Positions 1 to 7,786 are shown, numbered from the stretch's first letter. The stretch is 14,623 nucleotides of DNA from Lachnospiraceae bacterium (GCA_021202715.1 JAJQCL010000009.1:1-14623), one strand, 5' to 3'. Numbers and translations: made by a program. Notes: generated from the letters alone by a model not told the origin.

Positions 1-219
1 CCTCTCCCGAAACAGCTTATATGTACCGAGAACAGCCCCCACTCCGGAACTATCCAAAAACCGAGTCTGCGAATAAACAAACACCAGCCGCCGGATACGG
101 CATCCCCGCAGAGACTCCTCAACCTGCCGCCGCAGATCCCGGCTGCTGTGATCGTCCAGCTCCTCCGGCAGGTGAATCACCAGACTCTCTCCTGCCACCT
201 CACACTGCACCTGGTTCAT
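1..219 (-). CDS. spoIIAA: Anti-sigma F factor antagonist (SpoIIAA), STAS domain, truncated by window edge
   Basis: Reading leftwards from the ATG at 219 gives 73 in-frame codons that run off the window, so the C-terminus is missing. Residues 54-68 read FLDSSGVGAVLGTYK, the STAS signature of SpoIIAA; by analogy with B. subtilis Ser58 the phosphorylated serine is Ser57. In the family, SpoIIAA binds the anti-sigma factor SpoIIAB and frees sigma F in the forespore, and SpoIIAB phosphorylates and inactivates it. SpoIIAB and sigF would be expected just outside the window. The start is supported by a purine-rich AAAGGGG/GCGG stretch before the ATG. The usual GRYK is GTYK here, and the strand before the motif (VFVYSQTR) is unusual. 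Another STAS antagonist (RsbV-like) is possible, but the DSSG-GxxxG-YK spacing favours SpoIIAA. Confidence 0.8.
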   Translation of the reverse strand, partial: MNQVQCEVAGESLVIHLPEELDDHSSRDLRRQVEESLRGCRIRRLVFVYSQTRFLDSSGVGAVLGTYKLFRER

Positions 220-270
220 ATTCCGCCCCTTTCCCCACAGTTCACACATTGATCCTTTTCCCGTACAGAA

Positions 271-311
271 AAAAGCACAGAAAATACCGTCCCCGATACT
301 TTCTGTGCTTT
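271..311 (-). terminator. Rho-independent terminator after the TPR gene
   Basis: A 12-bp stem (272-283 with 300-311, core AAGCACAGAAA / TTTCTGTGCTT) encloses a loop of 16 nt. Read on the minus strand it is followed by a T-rich tract (TTTTTTCTGT). It lies 35 nt past the TAA of the TPR gene and before spoIIAA, so spoIIAA probably has its own promoter. No convincing sigma-H or sigma-A promoter was found in the remaining 50 nt. Confidence 0.8.
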
Positions 312-345
312 CTGTTCTTCTCGTATGTAATTTATATGTTCCCTG

Positions 346-1752
346 TTATTCTTCGCCCAGCGACTCTGTTTTGGCCTGCGCCTCATCGTAATACTCGCTG
401 TCGGGGTAGTCATCCACGATCTGCTGATAGTAAGTCAGCGCTGTCTCGTCGTCATCCCGCCTCTCATAGCAGAGTCCCAGATAGTACATCGCCGGATCAT
501 AATCCGCATTCAGCGACAGACACTCCTCAAAAAGCTCGATGGCTTCGGAGTAATAGTATTCGTTATACCTCTCCAGCCCCTCATTGAAGACTTCCGTCAC
601 CATATCCTCCGTCACATATTGCTGCAGTGATTCGTAAACCGTAGCAAAGACCGTGGAATCCACCGCATCCGTCTCGATCGAAGCAAACGCCTCCGCCAGA
701 TCTGCCTTCTCCGTGTCCGCATCCATGTACAGGTTCACCGCAGTCAACAGCGCGTCATACTGAGACAGAACCCCCTCTGAGTCATCTGTGTAGGTAGCCA
801 GCGTCTCATTCAGGCTCTCCATCTCCGCCTGCAGCTCCTCCACCTGCGTTGTCAGCGTCTGGATCTCCAGTTCTTTATCCGCCAGCTTTGTCGCGTAAGA
901 AGCGACGGCCTCGTTCACCTCCACGTTGGTATTTCGCCTGACGGTAGGAACGATCACGAACTGAATCAGACACACGGCCGCAGCGAAACCGGCCAGAACT
1001 CCCAGCGCCACCCGTGTTCCTCCGGACCTCTCCCGGTACTCCGGAACGATGACATCCGCAGAGACAGATTCTTCTGCCGAGAGCAGCGCCTTCTGTGTTT
1101 TCTCTTCCTGGTATTTCTCCTTGCTGGAGCGGTTCTTCCCGAGCTTGCCGCGGATCAGGCGGCTGTACTTCAGACACAATGTATTCCCCCGGTCGATCTT
1201 CAGCGCCCGCTTCAGCAGACGGTTCGCCCGCGAATAATCCTCGTCCTCGATGTACAGCAGCGCCAGGAGCTGATAGGCCTTGATAAAATGCGGATGCTGC
1301 TTGATGACCCGCTTCAGCTGTACAATGGCCAGATCGATTCCGTCATTCTTCGCATGAGACAAAGCCTGGTTAAACTTCTTGATCGCCTGGTTCATGGTCT
1401 CGAGCTGATTCCGGTCCTCCTGCAGCTGCATCAGGTACTCATCGGCCAGATTGTCCGTCGCTTTAAAATTCTTGCTGATCACCCACTGGCTCAGGGCCTC
1501 CACGACCTCGCCCATCTCATAGTAGACAAGCCCCAGAAGATTCCTGGCGTCAATATTCTTCTTGTCATACTGAAGGCTCTTACTGAGCGCCTCCGCGGCG
1601 CCCGACAAATCCCGCAGACGTGCCTTCTCCAGTCCCGCATTGTAATAGTTATTGGAGATGTGAATGATTTTCCGGTATACTGAGACATCCGCGCCGCAGC
1701 GAAGACAGTAGCGGCCGGAGCCCAGCTTGCTTCCGCACTGGTAACAATTCAT
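346..1752 (-). CDS. Membrane-anchored zinc-ribbon / TPR repeat protein
   Basis: This 468-residue protein starts with a compact zinc ribbon (Cys3, Cys6, Cys16, Cys19). TPR-like helical repeats follow at about 36-95 and 137-200. Next come a charged linker, one hydrophobic segment at about 248-270, a probable coiled coil (about 283-325) and a C-terminal TPR pair at about 387-455. The layout suggests a cytoplasmic N-terminal scaffold and an external coiled-coil/TPR part linked by one membrane pass. TPR and zinc-ribbon modules bind proteins; there is no enzymatic motif, so I assign no reaction. The ATG lies 1 nt after the stop of the 46-residue gene, with AAGGAG about 10 nt upstream inside that gene's end, indicating translational coupling. 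A terminator follows. The family is recognised only as a Clostridia-type TPR protein. Confidence 0.85.
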   Translation of the reverse strand: MNCYQCGSKLGSGRYCLRCGADVSVYRKIIHISNNYYNAGLEKARLRDLSGAAEALSKSLQYDKKNIDARNLLGLVYYEMGEVVEALSQWVISKNFKATDNLADEYLMQLQEDRNQLETMNQAIKKFNQALSHAKNDGIDLAIVQLKRVIKQHPHFIKAYQLLALLYIEDEDYSRANRLLKRALKIDRGNTLCLKYSRLIRGKLGKNRSSKEKYQEEKTQKALLSAEESVSADVIVPEYRERSGGTRVALGVLAGFAAAVCLIQFVIVPTVRRNTNVEVNEAVASYATKLADKELEIQTLTTQVEELQAEMESLNETLATYTDDSEGVLSQYDALLTAVNLYMDADTEKADLAEAFASIETDAVDSTVFATVYESLQQYVTEDMVTEVFNEGLERYNEYYYSEAIELFEECLSLNADYDPAMYYLGLCYERRDDDETALTYYQQIVDDYPDSEYYDEAQAKTESLGEE

Positions 1753-1753
1753 C

Positions 1754-1894
1754 CTAGCGCTGCTCCTTTTCCCTGAGTATCTCCAGCATGATATCCGTCA
1801 TGTCCTTCAGATTCATATTCACAATGGCATCCTCCGCCTGTTCCACTTCCTTGCTGGGACGGAATTTGCTCAGTTCCTCATCAAAATTTATCAT
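1754..1894 (-). CDS. Small acidic protein, 46 residues, unknown function, operon leader of the TPR gene
   Basis: An ATG at 1894 preceded by a strong GGGAGGT site (1901-1907, 6-nt spacer) opens 46 codons ending with TAG at 1754-1756. The protein begins MINFDEELSKF and continues with a charged region (EVEQAEDAIV) and a C-terminal amphipathic stretch (DMTDIMLEIL). It has no cysteines, signal peptide or membrane helix. Only 1 nt separates its stop from the TPR gene's ATG, so the two are almost certainly co-translated and may work together, perhaps as a TPR-bound peptide; that is inference. The good ribosome binding site, the operon fit and the lack of a competing frame argue that it is real. I do not recognise a named family. 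Confidence 0.75.
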   Translation of the reverse strand: MINFDEELSKFRPSKEVEQAEDAIVNMNLKDMTDIMLEILREKEQR

Positions 1895-1968
1895 ATCCGT
1901 ACCTCCCGATGCGGTCTCCCTGCCCTGTCTTCTGTGTCAGCGCCGGGCCTGTCCCGAAGCGCCCTTCT

Positions 1969-1997
1969 ATCTTATAATACTCGCATCAATTCTGCAA
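1969..1997 (-). promoter_or_regulatory. Possible sigma-A promoter for the 46-residue/TPR operon
   Basis: On the minus strand, TTGCAG (1992-1997), a 17-bp spacer and TAAGAT (1969-1974) lie about 75 nt before the small gene's ATG. Neither box is close to consensus. The same bases contain an isolated TATAAT on the plus strand (1973-1978) with no matching -35. The remainder of the interval 1895-2154 holds only the divergent promoters and leaders. Confidence 0.3.
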
Positions 1998-2059
1998 GAT
2001 GTTTCTTCCGCAGGATTCGCCGGATTACGGGGAAAAAGACAGAAAAGAGACGGTTTTCA

Positions 2060-2088
2060 TTTACAAGCAATGGTTTATCTTTTATAAT
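2060..2088 (+). promoter_or_regulatory. Sigma-A promoter of citC
   Basis: TTTACA (2060-2065), a 17-bp spacer and a perfect TATAAT (2083-2088) put transcription start near 2095, about 60 nt before the citC ATG. The promoter lies inside the upstream part of the longer open frame that begins at 1999, so translation cannot begin there on this transcript. Confidence 0.75.
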
Positions 2089-2154
2089 GAAAGCATAAAA
2101 ACTCTGCATAAACAATACGCCGAACCAATAAACCAGAAAGCTGAGGATACCCAT

Positions 2155-3201
2155 ATGTGTGAATACTCTTTGAGTCAGATCACCCCCTCCGACCGCCGGA
2201 GCCGCCGTCTGATGGATGCGCTCCTGGAGAAGGAAGGCATTGAGCGGGACAAGAACCTGGACTACAGCGTCGGTCTCTTCGATGAGGACTACAACCTGGC
2301 AGCCACCGGCTCCTGCTTCAAGAACACGCTCCGCTGCATGGCCGTAGACTCCTCCCACCAGGGAGAGGGCCTTCTGAACCGGGTAGTGAGCCATCTGATG
2401 GACTACCAGTTCGAACGGGGGAACCGTGATCTGTTTCTGTACACAAAATGTGACAGCGCCAAATTTTTCCGTGACCTGGGCTTCTACGAAATTGCCCGTG
2501 TCGAGGGCAAGGTGGTGTTCATGGAGAACCGCCGGACCGGCTTCTCCGACTATCTGAACAGCCTGACGCGGCCGGAGACCGCCGGTGAGCGCGTGGCCGC
2601 CGTCGTCATGAACGCCAATCCCTTTACACTGGGCCATCAGTATCTGCTGGAGCGCGCGGCCGCAGAGAACGACGTGGTTCATGTCTTTGTAGTATCGGAA
2701 GAAGCTTCCCTGATTCCCTTCTCCGTGCGCTATGATCTGGTACAGCGGGGCTCCGCTCACCTGAACAATCTGATCTACCACCCCACCGGAAGCTATATCA
2801 TTTCCAATGCCACCTTCCCCTCCTATTTCCTGAAGGATGCGGATGTCGTCATCGAATCGCACGCCCGTCTGGACATTCAGGTTTTCAAAAAGATCGCCGC
2901 AGCCCTCGGCATCCGTCGACGCTACGTCGGGGAGGAACCCTTCAGCCAGGTTACGGGCATCTACAACCGGATCATGAAGGAGGAGCTGGACGCCGAAGGC
3001 ATCTTCTGTGAGATCATTCCCCGGCGCACCGACGGATCGACCGCCATCAGCGCTTCCAAAGTCCGTCTCGCAATCCAGGAGGACCGTCTTGATGACATCC
3101 GGAGTGTGGTCCCTGCCAGCACCTATGAGTATTTTACCTCTCCCGAGGCAGAACCCGTCATCGCACGGATCCGCGCCGCCGGGGACGTGATTCACTACTA
3201 A
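2155..3201 (+). CDS. citC: [Citrate (pro-3S)-lyase] ligase (acetate:citrate lyase ligase)
   Basis: CitC uses ATP and acetate to acetylate the phosphopantetheine-type arm of the citrate lyase acyl carrier protein, switching the lyase on. The 348 residues match the family's length. An N-terminal GNAT-like domain (about 1-130, with HQGEGLLNRVV at 68-78) precedes a nucleotidyltransferase domain carrying the HIGH-type motif NPFTLGH (155-161) and the ISxSxVR motif (ISASKVR, 298-304). The frame is open from 1999, but ATG 2155 is chosen because GAGGA sits about 8 nt upstream, a promoter -10 lies at 2083-2088, and the family N-terminus fits. No citD, citE, citF, citX, citG or citrate transporter is in the window, so this is an isolated copy. 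It may serve a lyase elsewhere or a related acyl-carrier activation. Confidence 0.9.
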   Translation: MCEYSLSQITPSDRRSRRLMDALLEKEGIERDKNLDYSVGLFDEDYNLAATGSCFKNTLRCMAVDSSHQGEGLLNRVVSHLMDYQFERGNRDLFLYTKCDSAKFFRDLGFYEIARVEGKVVFMENRRTGFSDYLNSLTRPETAGERVAAVVMNANPFTLGHQYLLERAAAENDVVHVFVVSEEASLIPFSVRYDLVQRGSAHLNNLIYHPTGSYIISNATFPSYFLKDADVVIESHARLDIQVFKKIAAALGIRRRYVGEEPFSQVTGIYNRIMKEELDAEGIFCEIIPRRTDGSTAISASKVRLAIQEDRLDDIRSVVPASTYEYFTSPEAEPVIARIRAAGDVIHY

Positions 3202-3213
3202 AACGGTCAGCTT

Positions 3214-3242
3214 TTGACAGTTTCTCTGTTGTGTGCTATAAT
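3214..3242 (+). promoter_or_regulatory. Consensus sigma-A promoter of glgA with extended -10
   Basis: A perfect TTGACA (3214-3219), a 17-bp spacer and a perfect TATAAT (3237-3242) preceded by TGC make an extended -10 promoter. Transcription should begin near 3249, giving a leader of about 64 nt before the glgA ATG. No terminator separates citC from it, so citC transcripts may read through. Confidence 0.9.
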
Positions 3243-3295
3243 CGGCCTATGTTTTGGAGATAAAGAAAGTACATAATAATCATGCGGCTAATAAT

Positions 3296-3302
3296 AAGGA
3301 GG
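3296..3302 (+). promoter_or_regulatory. Ribosome binding site of glgA
   Basis: A full AAGGAGG lies 10 nt before the ATG at 3313 and fixes the start. Confidence 0.85.
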
Positions 3303-3312
3303 CTACTATATT

Positions 3313-4812
3313 ATGAAGAAAATTTTGTTTGCGGCGTCTGAGAGCGTACCCTTCATCAAGACCGGCGGTCTGGCGGACGTGATCGGCTCCCTTCCCAAAT
3401 ATTTTGATAAAGAGAAATACGACGTGCGGATCGTCCTGCCCAAGTATCTGTGCATTTCCGAAGAATACCGGAAGCAGATGGAGTACCTGACGCATTTCTA
3501 TATGTACTACAACGGACGCAACCGCTATGTAGGCATTCTGCGGATCGATTACGAGGGCATTCCCTGCTACTTCATTGACAACGAAGAATATTTCGGCGGC
3601 AGCGAGCCCTACGGAGATCACCTGTACAACCTGGAGAAGTTCGGCTTCTTCAGCAAGGCGGTTCTGGCAATCCTGCCCTCGATCGATTTCCAGCCGGATA
3701 TCATCCACTGCCACGACTGGCACACCGGCCTGGTTCCCGTGTATCTGCGGACCCAGTTCGCGGCGGATGAGTTCTACACAGACATGAAGACGATCATGAC
3801 CATCCACAACCTGCGCTTCCAGGGCAATTATTCTATTGAAAAGATCAAGGAGATCACCGGCCTGCCGGACTATCTCTTCACGCCTGACAAGCTGGAGGCT
3901 TACCAGGACGCGAACTATCTGAAGGGCGGCATTGTGTACGCCGACCGTGTAACGACTGTCAGCGAGACATATACTGAGGAGATCAAGACTCCCTTCTATG
4001 GCGAGAGGCTGGAGGGCCTGTTGTGGGCGCGTTCCAACTCTCTGTCGGGCATCCTCAACGGCCTGGATTACGACGAATGGAATCCGGCCACGGATCCTTT
4101 TATCGCGCAGAAATTCACCATTTCCAATTTCCGCCAGAAGAAAAAGAAAAACAAGGCGGCGCTGCAGGATGAACTGGGTCTCGCCCGGGATCCCAAGGCC
4201 ATGATGGTCGGTATCGTCTCCCGTATGACAGATCAGAAGGGCTTCGATCTGATCCAGCGCGTCATGGAAGAGATGGTCGATGAGGGCATCCAGTTCGTCG
4301 TCCTCGGAACCGGCGAATGGAAATACGAGGAGATGTTCAAGCAGTTTGCGGCTCGTTTCCCTCGTCAGGTATCAGCCAACATCTTCTACTCCAACGACCT
4401 GTCCCACCGTATCTATGCGTCCTGCGACGCTTTCCTGATGCCCTCTCTGTTCGAACCCTGCGGCCTCAGCCAGCTCATGAGCCTGCGCTACGGCACCGTA
4501 CCGATCGTCCGGGAGACCGGCGGACTGAAGGACACGGTGGAGCCCTACAATGAATATGAGAACACCGGAACCGGCTTCTCCTTCACGAACTACAACGCGC
4601 ATGAGATGCTGGAGGCGGTGCGTTACGCCAAGAGCGTATACATGGACAACAAACGCCGCTGGAATCAGATCATCGACCGCGGCATGGCACAGGATTTCTC
4701 CTGGGCTGCCTCCGCTGTAAAGTACGAAGCTCTCTACGACGAGATGCTGCGAGACGAGGATGAAGTGCCTGCGGAAGAAGCGGCTGCCGGAGAAACTGCT
4801 ACCGAAGAATAA
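3313..4812 (+). CDS. glgA: Glycogen synthase (ADP-glucose type, GT5)
   Basis: GlgA transfers glucose from ADP-glucose to the non-reducing end of alpha-1,4-glucan in the cytoplasm. The 499-residue product shows the GT5 hallmarks: the substrate loop KTGGLADV (16-23), HCHDWHT (132-138), TIHN (163-166), SRMTDQKG (303-310, with the expected Arg and Lys), and the catalytic stretch FEPCGLSQL (380-388) followed by RETGGL (400-405). Usual length is about 475-485; the excess is an acidic, Ala/Glu-rich tail after residue 480, probably disordered. glgB, glgC, glgD and glgP are not adjacent, so the gene is a single transcription unit bounded by a consensus promoter and a strong terminator. The near-perfect promoter suggests steady high expression; this is inference. 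Confidence 0.95.
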   Translation: MKKILFAASESVPFIKTGGLADVIGSLPKYFDKEKYDVRIVLPKYLCISEEYRKQMEYLTHFYMYYNGRNRYVGILRIDYEGIPCYFIDNEEYFGGSEPYGDHLYNLEKFGFFSKAVLAILPSIDFQPDIIHCHDWHTGLVPVYLRTQFAADEFYTDMKTIMTIHNLRFQGNYSIEKIKEITGLPDYLFTPDKLEAYQDANYLKGGIVYADRVTTVSETYTEEIKTPFYGERLEGLLWARSNSLSGILNGLDYDEWNPATDPFIAQKFTISNFRQKKKKNKAALQDELGLARDPKAMMVGIVSRMTDQKGFDLIQRVMEEMVDEGIQFVVLGTGEWKYEEMFKQFAARFPRQVSANIFYSNDLSHRIYASCDAFLMPSLFEPCGLSQLMSLRYGTVPIVRETGGLKDTVEPYNEYENTGTGFSFTNYNAHEMLEAVRYAKSVYMDNKRRWNQIIDRGMAQDFSWAASAVKYEALYDEMLRDEDEVPAEEAAAGETATEE

Positions 4813-4834
4813 CCACGCTTCCTGAAGACAGTGC

Positions 4835-4883
4835 GGTAAACATTCTTTACCCGGAAAAGCGATACATATCGCTCTGATCAGAG
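4835..4883. repeat. Three short inverted repeats before the glgA terminator
   Basis: Between the glgA stop and its terminator lie GGTAAA-5-TTTACC (4835-4851), AGCGATA-2-TATCGCT (4858-4873) and the 12-base perfect palindrome CTCTGATCAGAG (4872-4883), the last two overlapping by 2 nt. They would form small hairpins in the glgA 3' end. They may stabilise the mRNA or be chance; no function is assigned. Confidence 0.5.
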
Positions 4884-4890
4884 AAAATCA

Positions 4891-4932
4891 AAAACCAGAG
4901 AGCTGAAACAGAACTCAGCTCTCTGGTTTTTT
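4891..4932 (+). terminator. Strong bidirectional terminator between glgA and yitT-like gene
   Basis: A 16-bp perfect stem (4891-4906 with 4915-4930, core ACCAGAGAGCTGA) with an 8-nt loop ends in a run of six T on the plus strand. On the minus strand the same stem is followed by TTTTTGATTTTC, so it should also end the convergent yitT-like transcript. The stretch 4933-5030 shows no further structure I can support. Confidence 0.92.
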
Positions 4933-5030
4933 AGATAAACGATTATTTTTTCCTGCCGAAGCCGAAACAGCCCCACGATCACAGCCGCCTGCCAGTCGCC
5001 GGTCCGGCTCGCGGTCGGAGACTTGCTGCG

Positions 5031-5936
5031 TCACAGTCTCTTGTTAAAATTCCCGTCGATACCGACGCCATGCCGTTTACTGGCAAAAGCGTGCGCGTCA
5101 TAGTGCTTCAGAAATGCCTCCAGCCGCGGCACCTCATACTTGGAGACCACGGTGAAGATCACATAGGACTCGTCCTTCTGATAGCCGCTGATCCCCTCCC
5201 AGTAGGTGGCGCTGCGCACCAGATCCTGGGTAATGAAAGAAACGATTTTCTCCGGGTCCTTCTTGGTAAAGATCAGCATCTCCGTGCAGATATTCTGCGC
5301 ATGGAGCCGGTCAACGACCATACTGGACACCGCCGAATAGATGATGGAATAGATGGCGACTGATACATTCAGGCTGAGGGCACAGATACTGTAAATCACT
5401 GCGTTCACGCACAGCGACAGACGCCCTACGGAGAGCGACTTGTACTTCTTCGCCATGACCATACCGATGATATCCAGACCGCCTGCGGAGGACCGGGCGC
5501 GGAAGATTAAACCGGAACCGCAGCCTGCCACCAGGCCGCCGATGACTACATTAGTCAGGATGCTGTCCTCCACCAGCAGCTCCGCCGGAATGGGAATCAG
5601 CGCCAGGCCTACGGTCTCTACCGTGACGCACAGCACCGTCCGAAAGAAGAAATTCAGACCGAATTCACGATAAGCCAGGATAAAAAGAGGAATATTTAAC
5701 AGATAATACACCACACTGGTGAAGCTGCCGAAGGCCAGAGCCGGAGCCACATTCTGCACCAGAACATAAAGCAGCTGGCTGATACCCAGCACTCCTCCGT
5801 TGTAGGTTCCGCTGGGAACAATGAAGAGATTAACTCCCAGCGCGAACAGGATCGAACCACCCACAGATAAAAGAAGCTGCTCCCATGTCATGGTGATGGG
5901 ATGCTTTTTATGCTCTGTCCTGCTCACTGTACTCAT
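5031..5936 (-). CDS. YitT family membrane protein (DUF161 repeats with C-terminal DUF2179)
   Basis: This 301-residue integral membrane protein has about five to six hydrophobic segments between residues 18 and 207. The YitT signatures are present: GVNLFIVPSGTYNGGVLGIS (34-53) and SAGGLDIIG (150-158), an internally repeated pattern. A soluble C-terminal DUF2179 domain follows (about 217-296: MLIFTKKD, GISGYQKDES, VVSKYEV). The length is normal for the family. YitT proteins are widespread in Firmicutes, often as paralogs, and their substrate is not settled. The ATG at 5936 has AAAGGA about 10-11 nt upstream. The gene is probably monocistronic: the LCP terminator lies upstream and it shares a bidirectional terminator with glgA. 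Confidence 0.9.
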   Translation of the reverse strand: MSTVSRTEHKKHPITMTWEQLLLSVGGSILFALGVNLFIVPSGTYNGGVLGISQLLYVLVQNVAPALAFGSFTSVVYYLLNIPLFILAYREFGLNFFFRTVLCVTVETVGLALIPIPAELLVEDSILTNVVIGGLVAGCGSGLIFRARSSAGGLDIIGMVMAKKYKSLSVGRLSLCVNAVIYSICALSLNVSVAIYSIIYSAVSSMVVDRLHAQNICTEMLIFTKKDPEKIVSFITQDLVRSATYWEGISGYQKDESYVIFTVVSKYEVPRLEAFLKHYDAHAFASKRHGVGIDGNFNKRL

Positions 5937-5955
5937 TTACTATTACATCCTTTCT

Positions 5956-5968
5956 GCCTGAATCAGGC
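5956..5968. repeat. 13-nt palindrome just ahead of the yitT-like gene
   Basis: GCCTGAATCAGGC is a perfect inverted repeat with one central base, immediately upstream of that gene's ribosome binding site. It could be an operator half-site pair or a small leader hairpin. A TATAAA lies further upstream on the minus strand (about 6005) but has no good -35. The interval 5937-6208 holds no gene I can support. Confidence 0.35.
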
Positions 5969-6130
5969 TGTCCGGGAATATCTCCCGCGATCGTGCGCAT
6001 CATTTATAACACTTTTTCCCGTGAAAAGACATTTATACCGACAGAAAAAAACGGGGCTGAAATTATTTTATCGAACCAAAAACGGTTCCCGGATTAAGAA
6101 AAACAGCCGCAGACAGATAATAAAGAAGCA

Positions 6131-6178
6131 AAAAGAGCGCTGCAGCACGTGGTCTCCCACCGCGCCGCATGCGCTCTT
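6131..6178 (-). terminator. Rho-independent terminator after the LCP operon
   Basis: AAGAGCGC (6133-6140) pairs with GCGCTCTT (6171-6178), and an inner GTGG-4-CCAC hairpin (6149-6160) folds the loop. On the minus strand the stem is followed by TTTTTGCTTCTTT. It lies about 30 nt beyond the TAA of the downstream LCP gene. Confidence 0.75.
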
Positions 6179-6208
6179 CATACTGTCCGATGTATTAAGA
6201 TCAGGTTC

Positions 6209-7729
6209 TTATTCCACCAGGCTTTCGTCGATCGTCTCTCCGTTCTGCACCATAGCGATCAGTTCCTGCGCCGTGGCGATGGATTCCTCATCCTGCAGCG
6301 TCACATACAGCTGCGTGCTTCCCATGCTGTAGGTGCTCGCCCTGGAACCGGTTCCGGAGACTGCATAGGACTGCACCGTCCAGTCCGCATTATCCGCCAG
6401 CTGCATCTTCACCAGCGAAGCAATATTGTCGGAGGACATATCCGTGGTAAACGACCCCTCCAGGCTGGAGAGCAGCGAGGAATAGGAGGACAGAATGCTC
6501 GGAGAAGCAATCTTTTCAATGATCGCAGTGATCATAGCCATCTGGTTCTTTCCACGCTGATTATCCCCTTCCGCGAAAGCTTTCCGTTCCCGCACGAAGG
6601 CCAGAGCCGCCGTGCCGTCCACAGTGTTATACCCCTCCGAGAAGCTGTAGCCGCTGGAGGTCGAGAAGCTCTGGCTGGAGTAGACACTCACTCCGCCCAG
6701 CGCATCCACGATATCAACGAAGCCGGTAAAATTCATCCGCACATAGTAGTCGATGTCGATGCCATACAGGTTCTCCAATGTTTCGATGGAACAATCGATG
6801 CCGTAAATTCCCGCATGCGTCAGCTTATCCATGCAGTCATCGCCAAAAGGCAGACATACATAGTAATCCCGGGGTGTGGTGACCAGCAGAATCTGCTTGG
6901 TCTGCGGGTTCACGACCGCCATGATATTTACATCCGATCGGCTCTTCGCCGCAACGCTTCCATAAGTATCAATGCCGCTGAAATAAACAATGAAAGGCTC
7001 CGAATCCACTTCCTTATCGCTGCCCTCCGAAGTCACCTCCACAACCGTCTCATACGTGTAGGTATCGAGAATCCGGGTATCCGTATCAAAAGTCTCATAC
7101 TCGTCAGTGATCATATCACGATAGCTTTCACTGAAAAGAATGGCGCTGACCTCTTCGTCGTAAAGGGCCTGAACCATATCACCCATACCGGTATATTCGG
7201 TGGTCTCCACACCATTGTCCAGATTGCTGTTCAGCTGCTCCAGAGCCTGATCTGTATTGTCCCGATCCAGAACAGACTGAATACCTACAGTTTTCCCGTC
7301 AAGATCCGTCAGAGACTCGAACTCGCTCTTATCCAGAACAACGATCACCACCTCTTCCGTCTGTGTCACGGTCGTCGTACCGGTGATCTCCTCCAGCGTA
7401 TTAGAGGTCTGATACAGATAATAATTCCCCAGCGCCAGCAGGGCGGTGGCGATCAGAGCAATCACTGTGCCGATGATCCGGGAAGCCCGGCTGCGCAGCG
7501 AGGTAAGGATCCAGGGAATCACGGCCAGCACCACCAGCGCCACTGCGGCAATTCCCAGATACTGCACAGTCAGCATGTTCAGCATGTAGACCTGAACCGC
7601 AAGCACGACCGTCAGAATAAGCTGAAGCAGGGGCAGAATCCTCCACGCGAAGGACGCCTTCTTCCTGCTGCCCTTTCCGTATTTCTTATGCGAACCAAGT
7701 CTCTCCTCATTTCTGTCGTCTTCTCTCAT
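6209..7729 (-). CDS. LytR-CpsA-Psr (LCP) family wall glycopolymer ligase, downstream copy
   Basis: LCP enzymes move lipid-linked glycopolymers (teichoic acid, capsule) onto peptidoglycan at the outer membrane face. This 506-residue copy has three N-terminal hydrophobic segments (about 29-50, 55-77, 84-106), then a stretch resembling a type 2 solute-binding fold (LTDLDGKTVGIQ), then the LCP domain. The LCP motifs are SRSD (263-266), PRD (286-288), DALGGV, FVRERK (378-383) and GDNQR (388-392). The open frame starts 18 nt earlier at 7747, but ATG 7729 is preferred because AGGAGG (7735-7740) lies 5 nt upstream of it and the earlier ATG has no such site. It follows its paralog by 57 nt with no promoter or terminator between them, so they are one operon. 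The final Arg of the usual RxxRQ is replaced (QRGKNQ). Confidence 0.92.
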   Translation of the reverse strand: MREDDRNEERLGSHKKYGKGSRKKASFAWRILPLLQLILTVVLAVQVYMLNMLTVQYLGIAAVALVVLAVIPWILTSLRSRASRIIGTVIALIATALLALGNYYLYQTSNTLEEITGTTTVTQTEEVVIVVLDKSEFESLTDLDGKTVGIQSVLDRDNTDQALEQLNSNLDNGVETTEYTGMGDMVQALYDEEVSAILFSESYRDMITDEYETFDTDTRILDTYTYETVVEVTSEGSDKEVDSEPFIVYFSGIDTYGSVAAKSRSDVNIMAVVNPQTKQILLVTTPRDYYVCLPFGDDCMDKLTHAGIYGIDCSIETLENLYGIDIDYYVRMNFTGFVDIVDALGGVSVYSSQSFSTSSGYSFSEGYNTVDGTAALAFVRERKAFAEGDNQRGKNQMAMITAIIEKIASPSILSSYSSLLSSLEGSFTTDMSSDNIASLVKMQLADNADWTVQSYAVSGTGSRASTYSMGSTQLYVTLQDEESIATAQELIAMVQNGETIDESLVE

Positions 7730-7786
7730 ATCTTCCTCCTGAATCATTGCTGATTTCCATGATTTATCCTGCCTGTCCGGCAGATC

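Noticed and set aside
220..270. Possible sigma-H promoter ahead of spoIIAA (AAAAGGATC)
   Set aside because: A GAAT-type -10 at the right distance is missing, so the match is too weak to report as a feature.
1972..3195. Open frame of 407 codons opposite citC
   Set aside because: It is an antisense frame over a gene with clear CitC motifs and has low-complexity, unfamiliar protein sequence. It has no ribosome binding site, and GC-rich third positions explain its lack of stops.
7769..7783. CTGCC-5-GGCAG hairpin between the two LCP genes
   Set aside because: The stem is only 5 bp and has no T-tract. It does not support a terminator within the operon.
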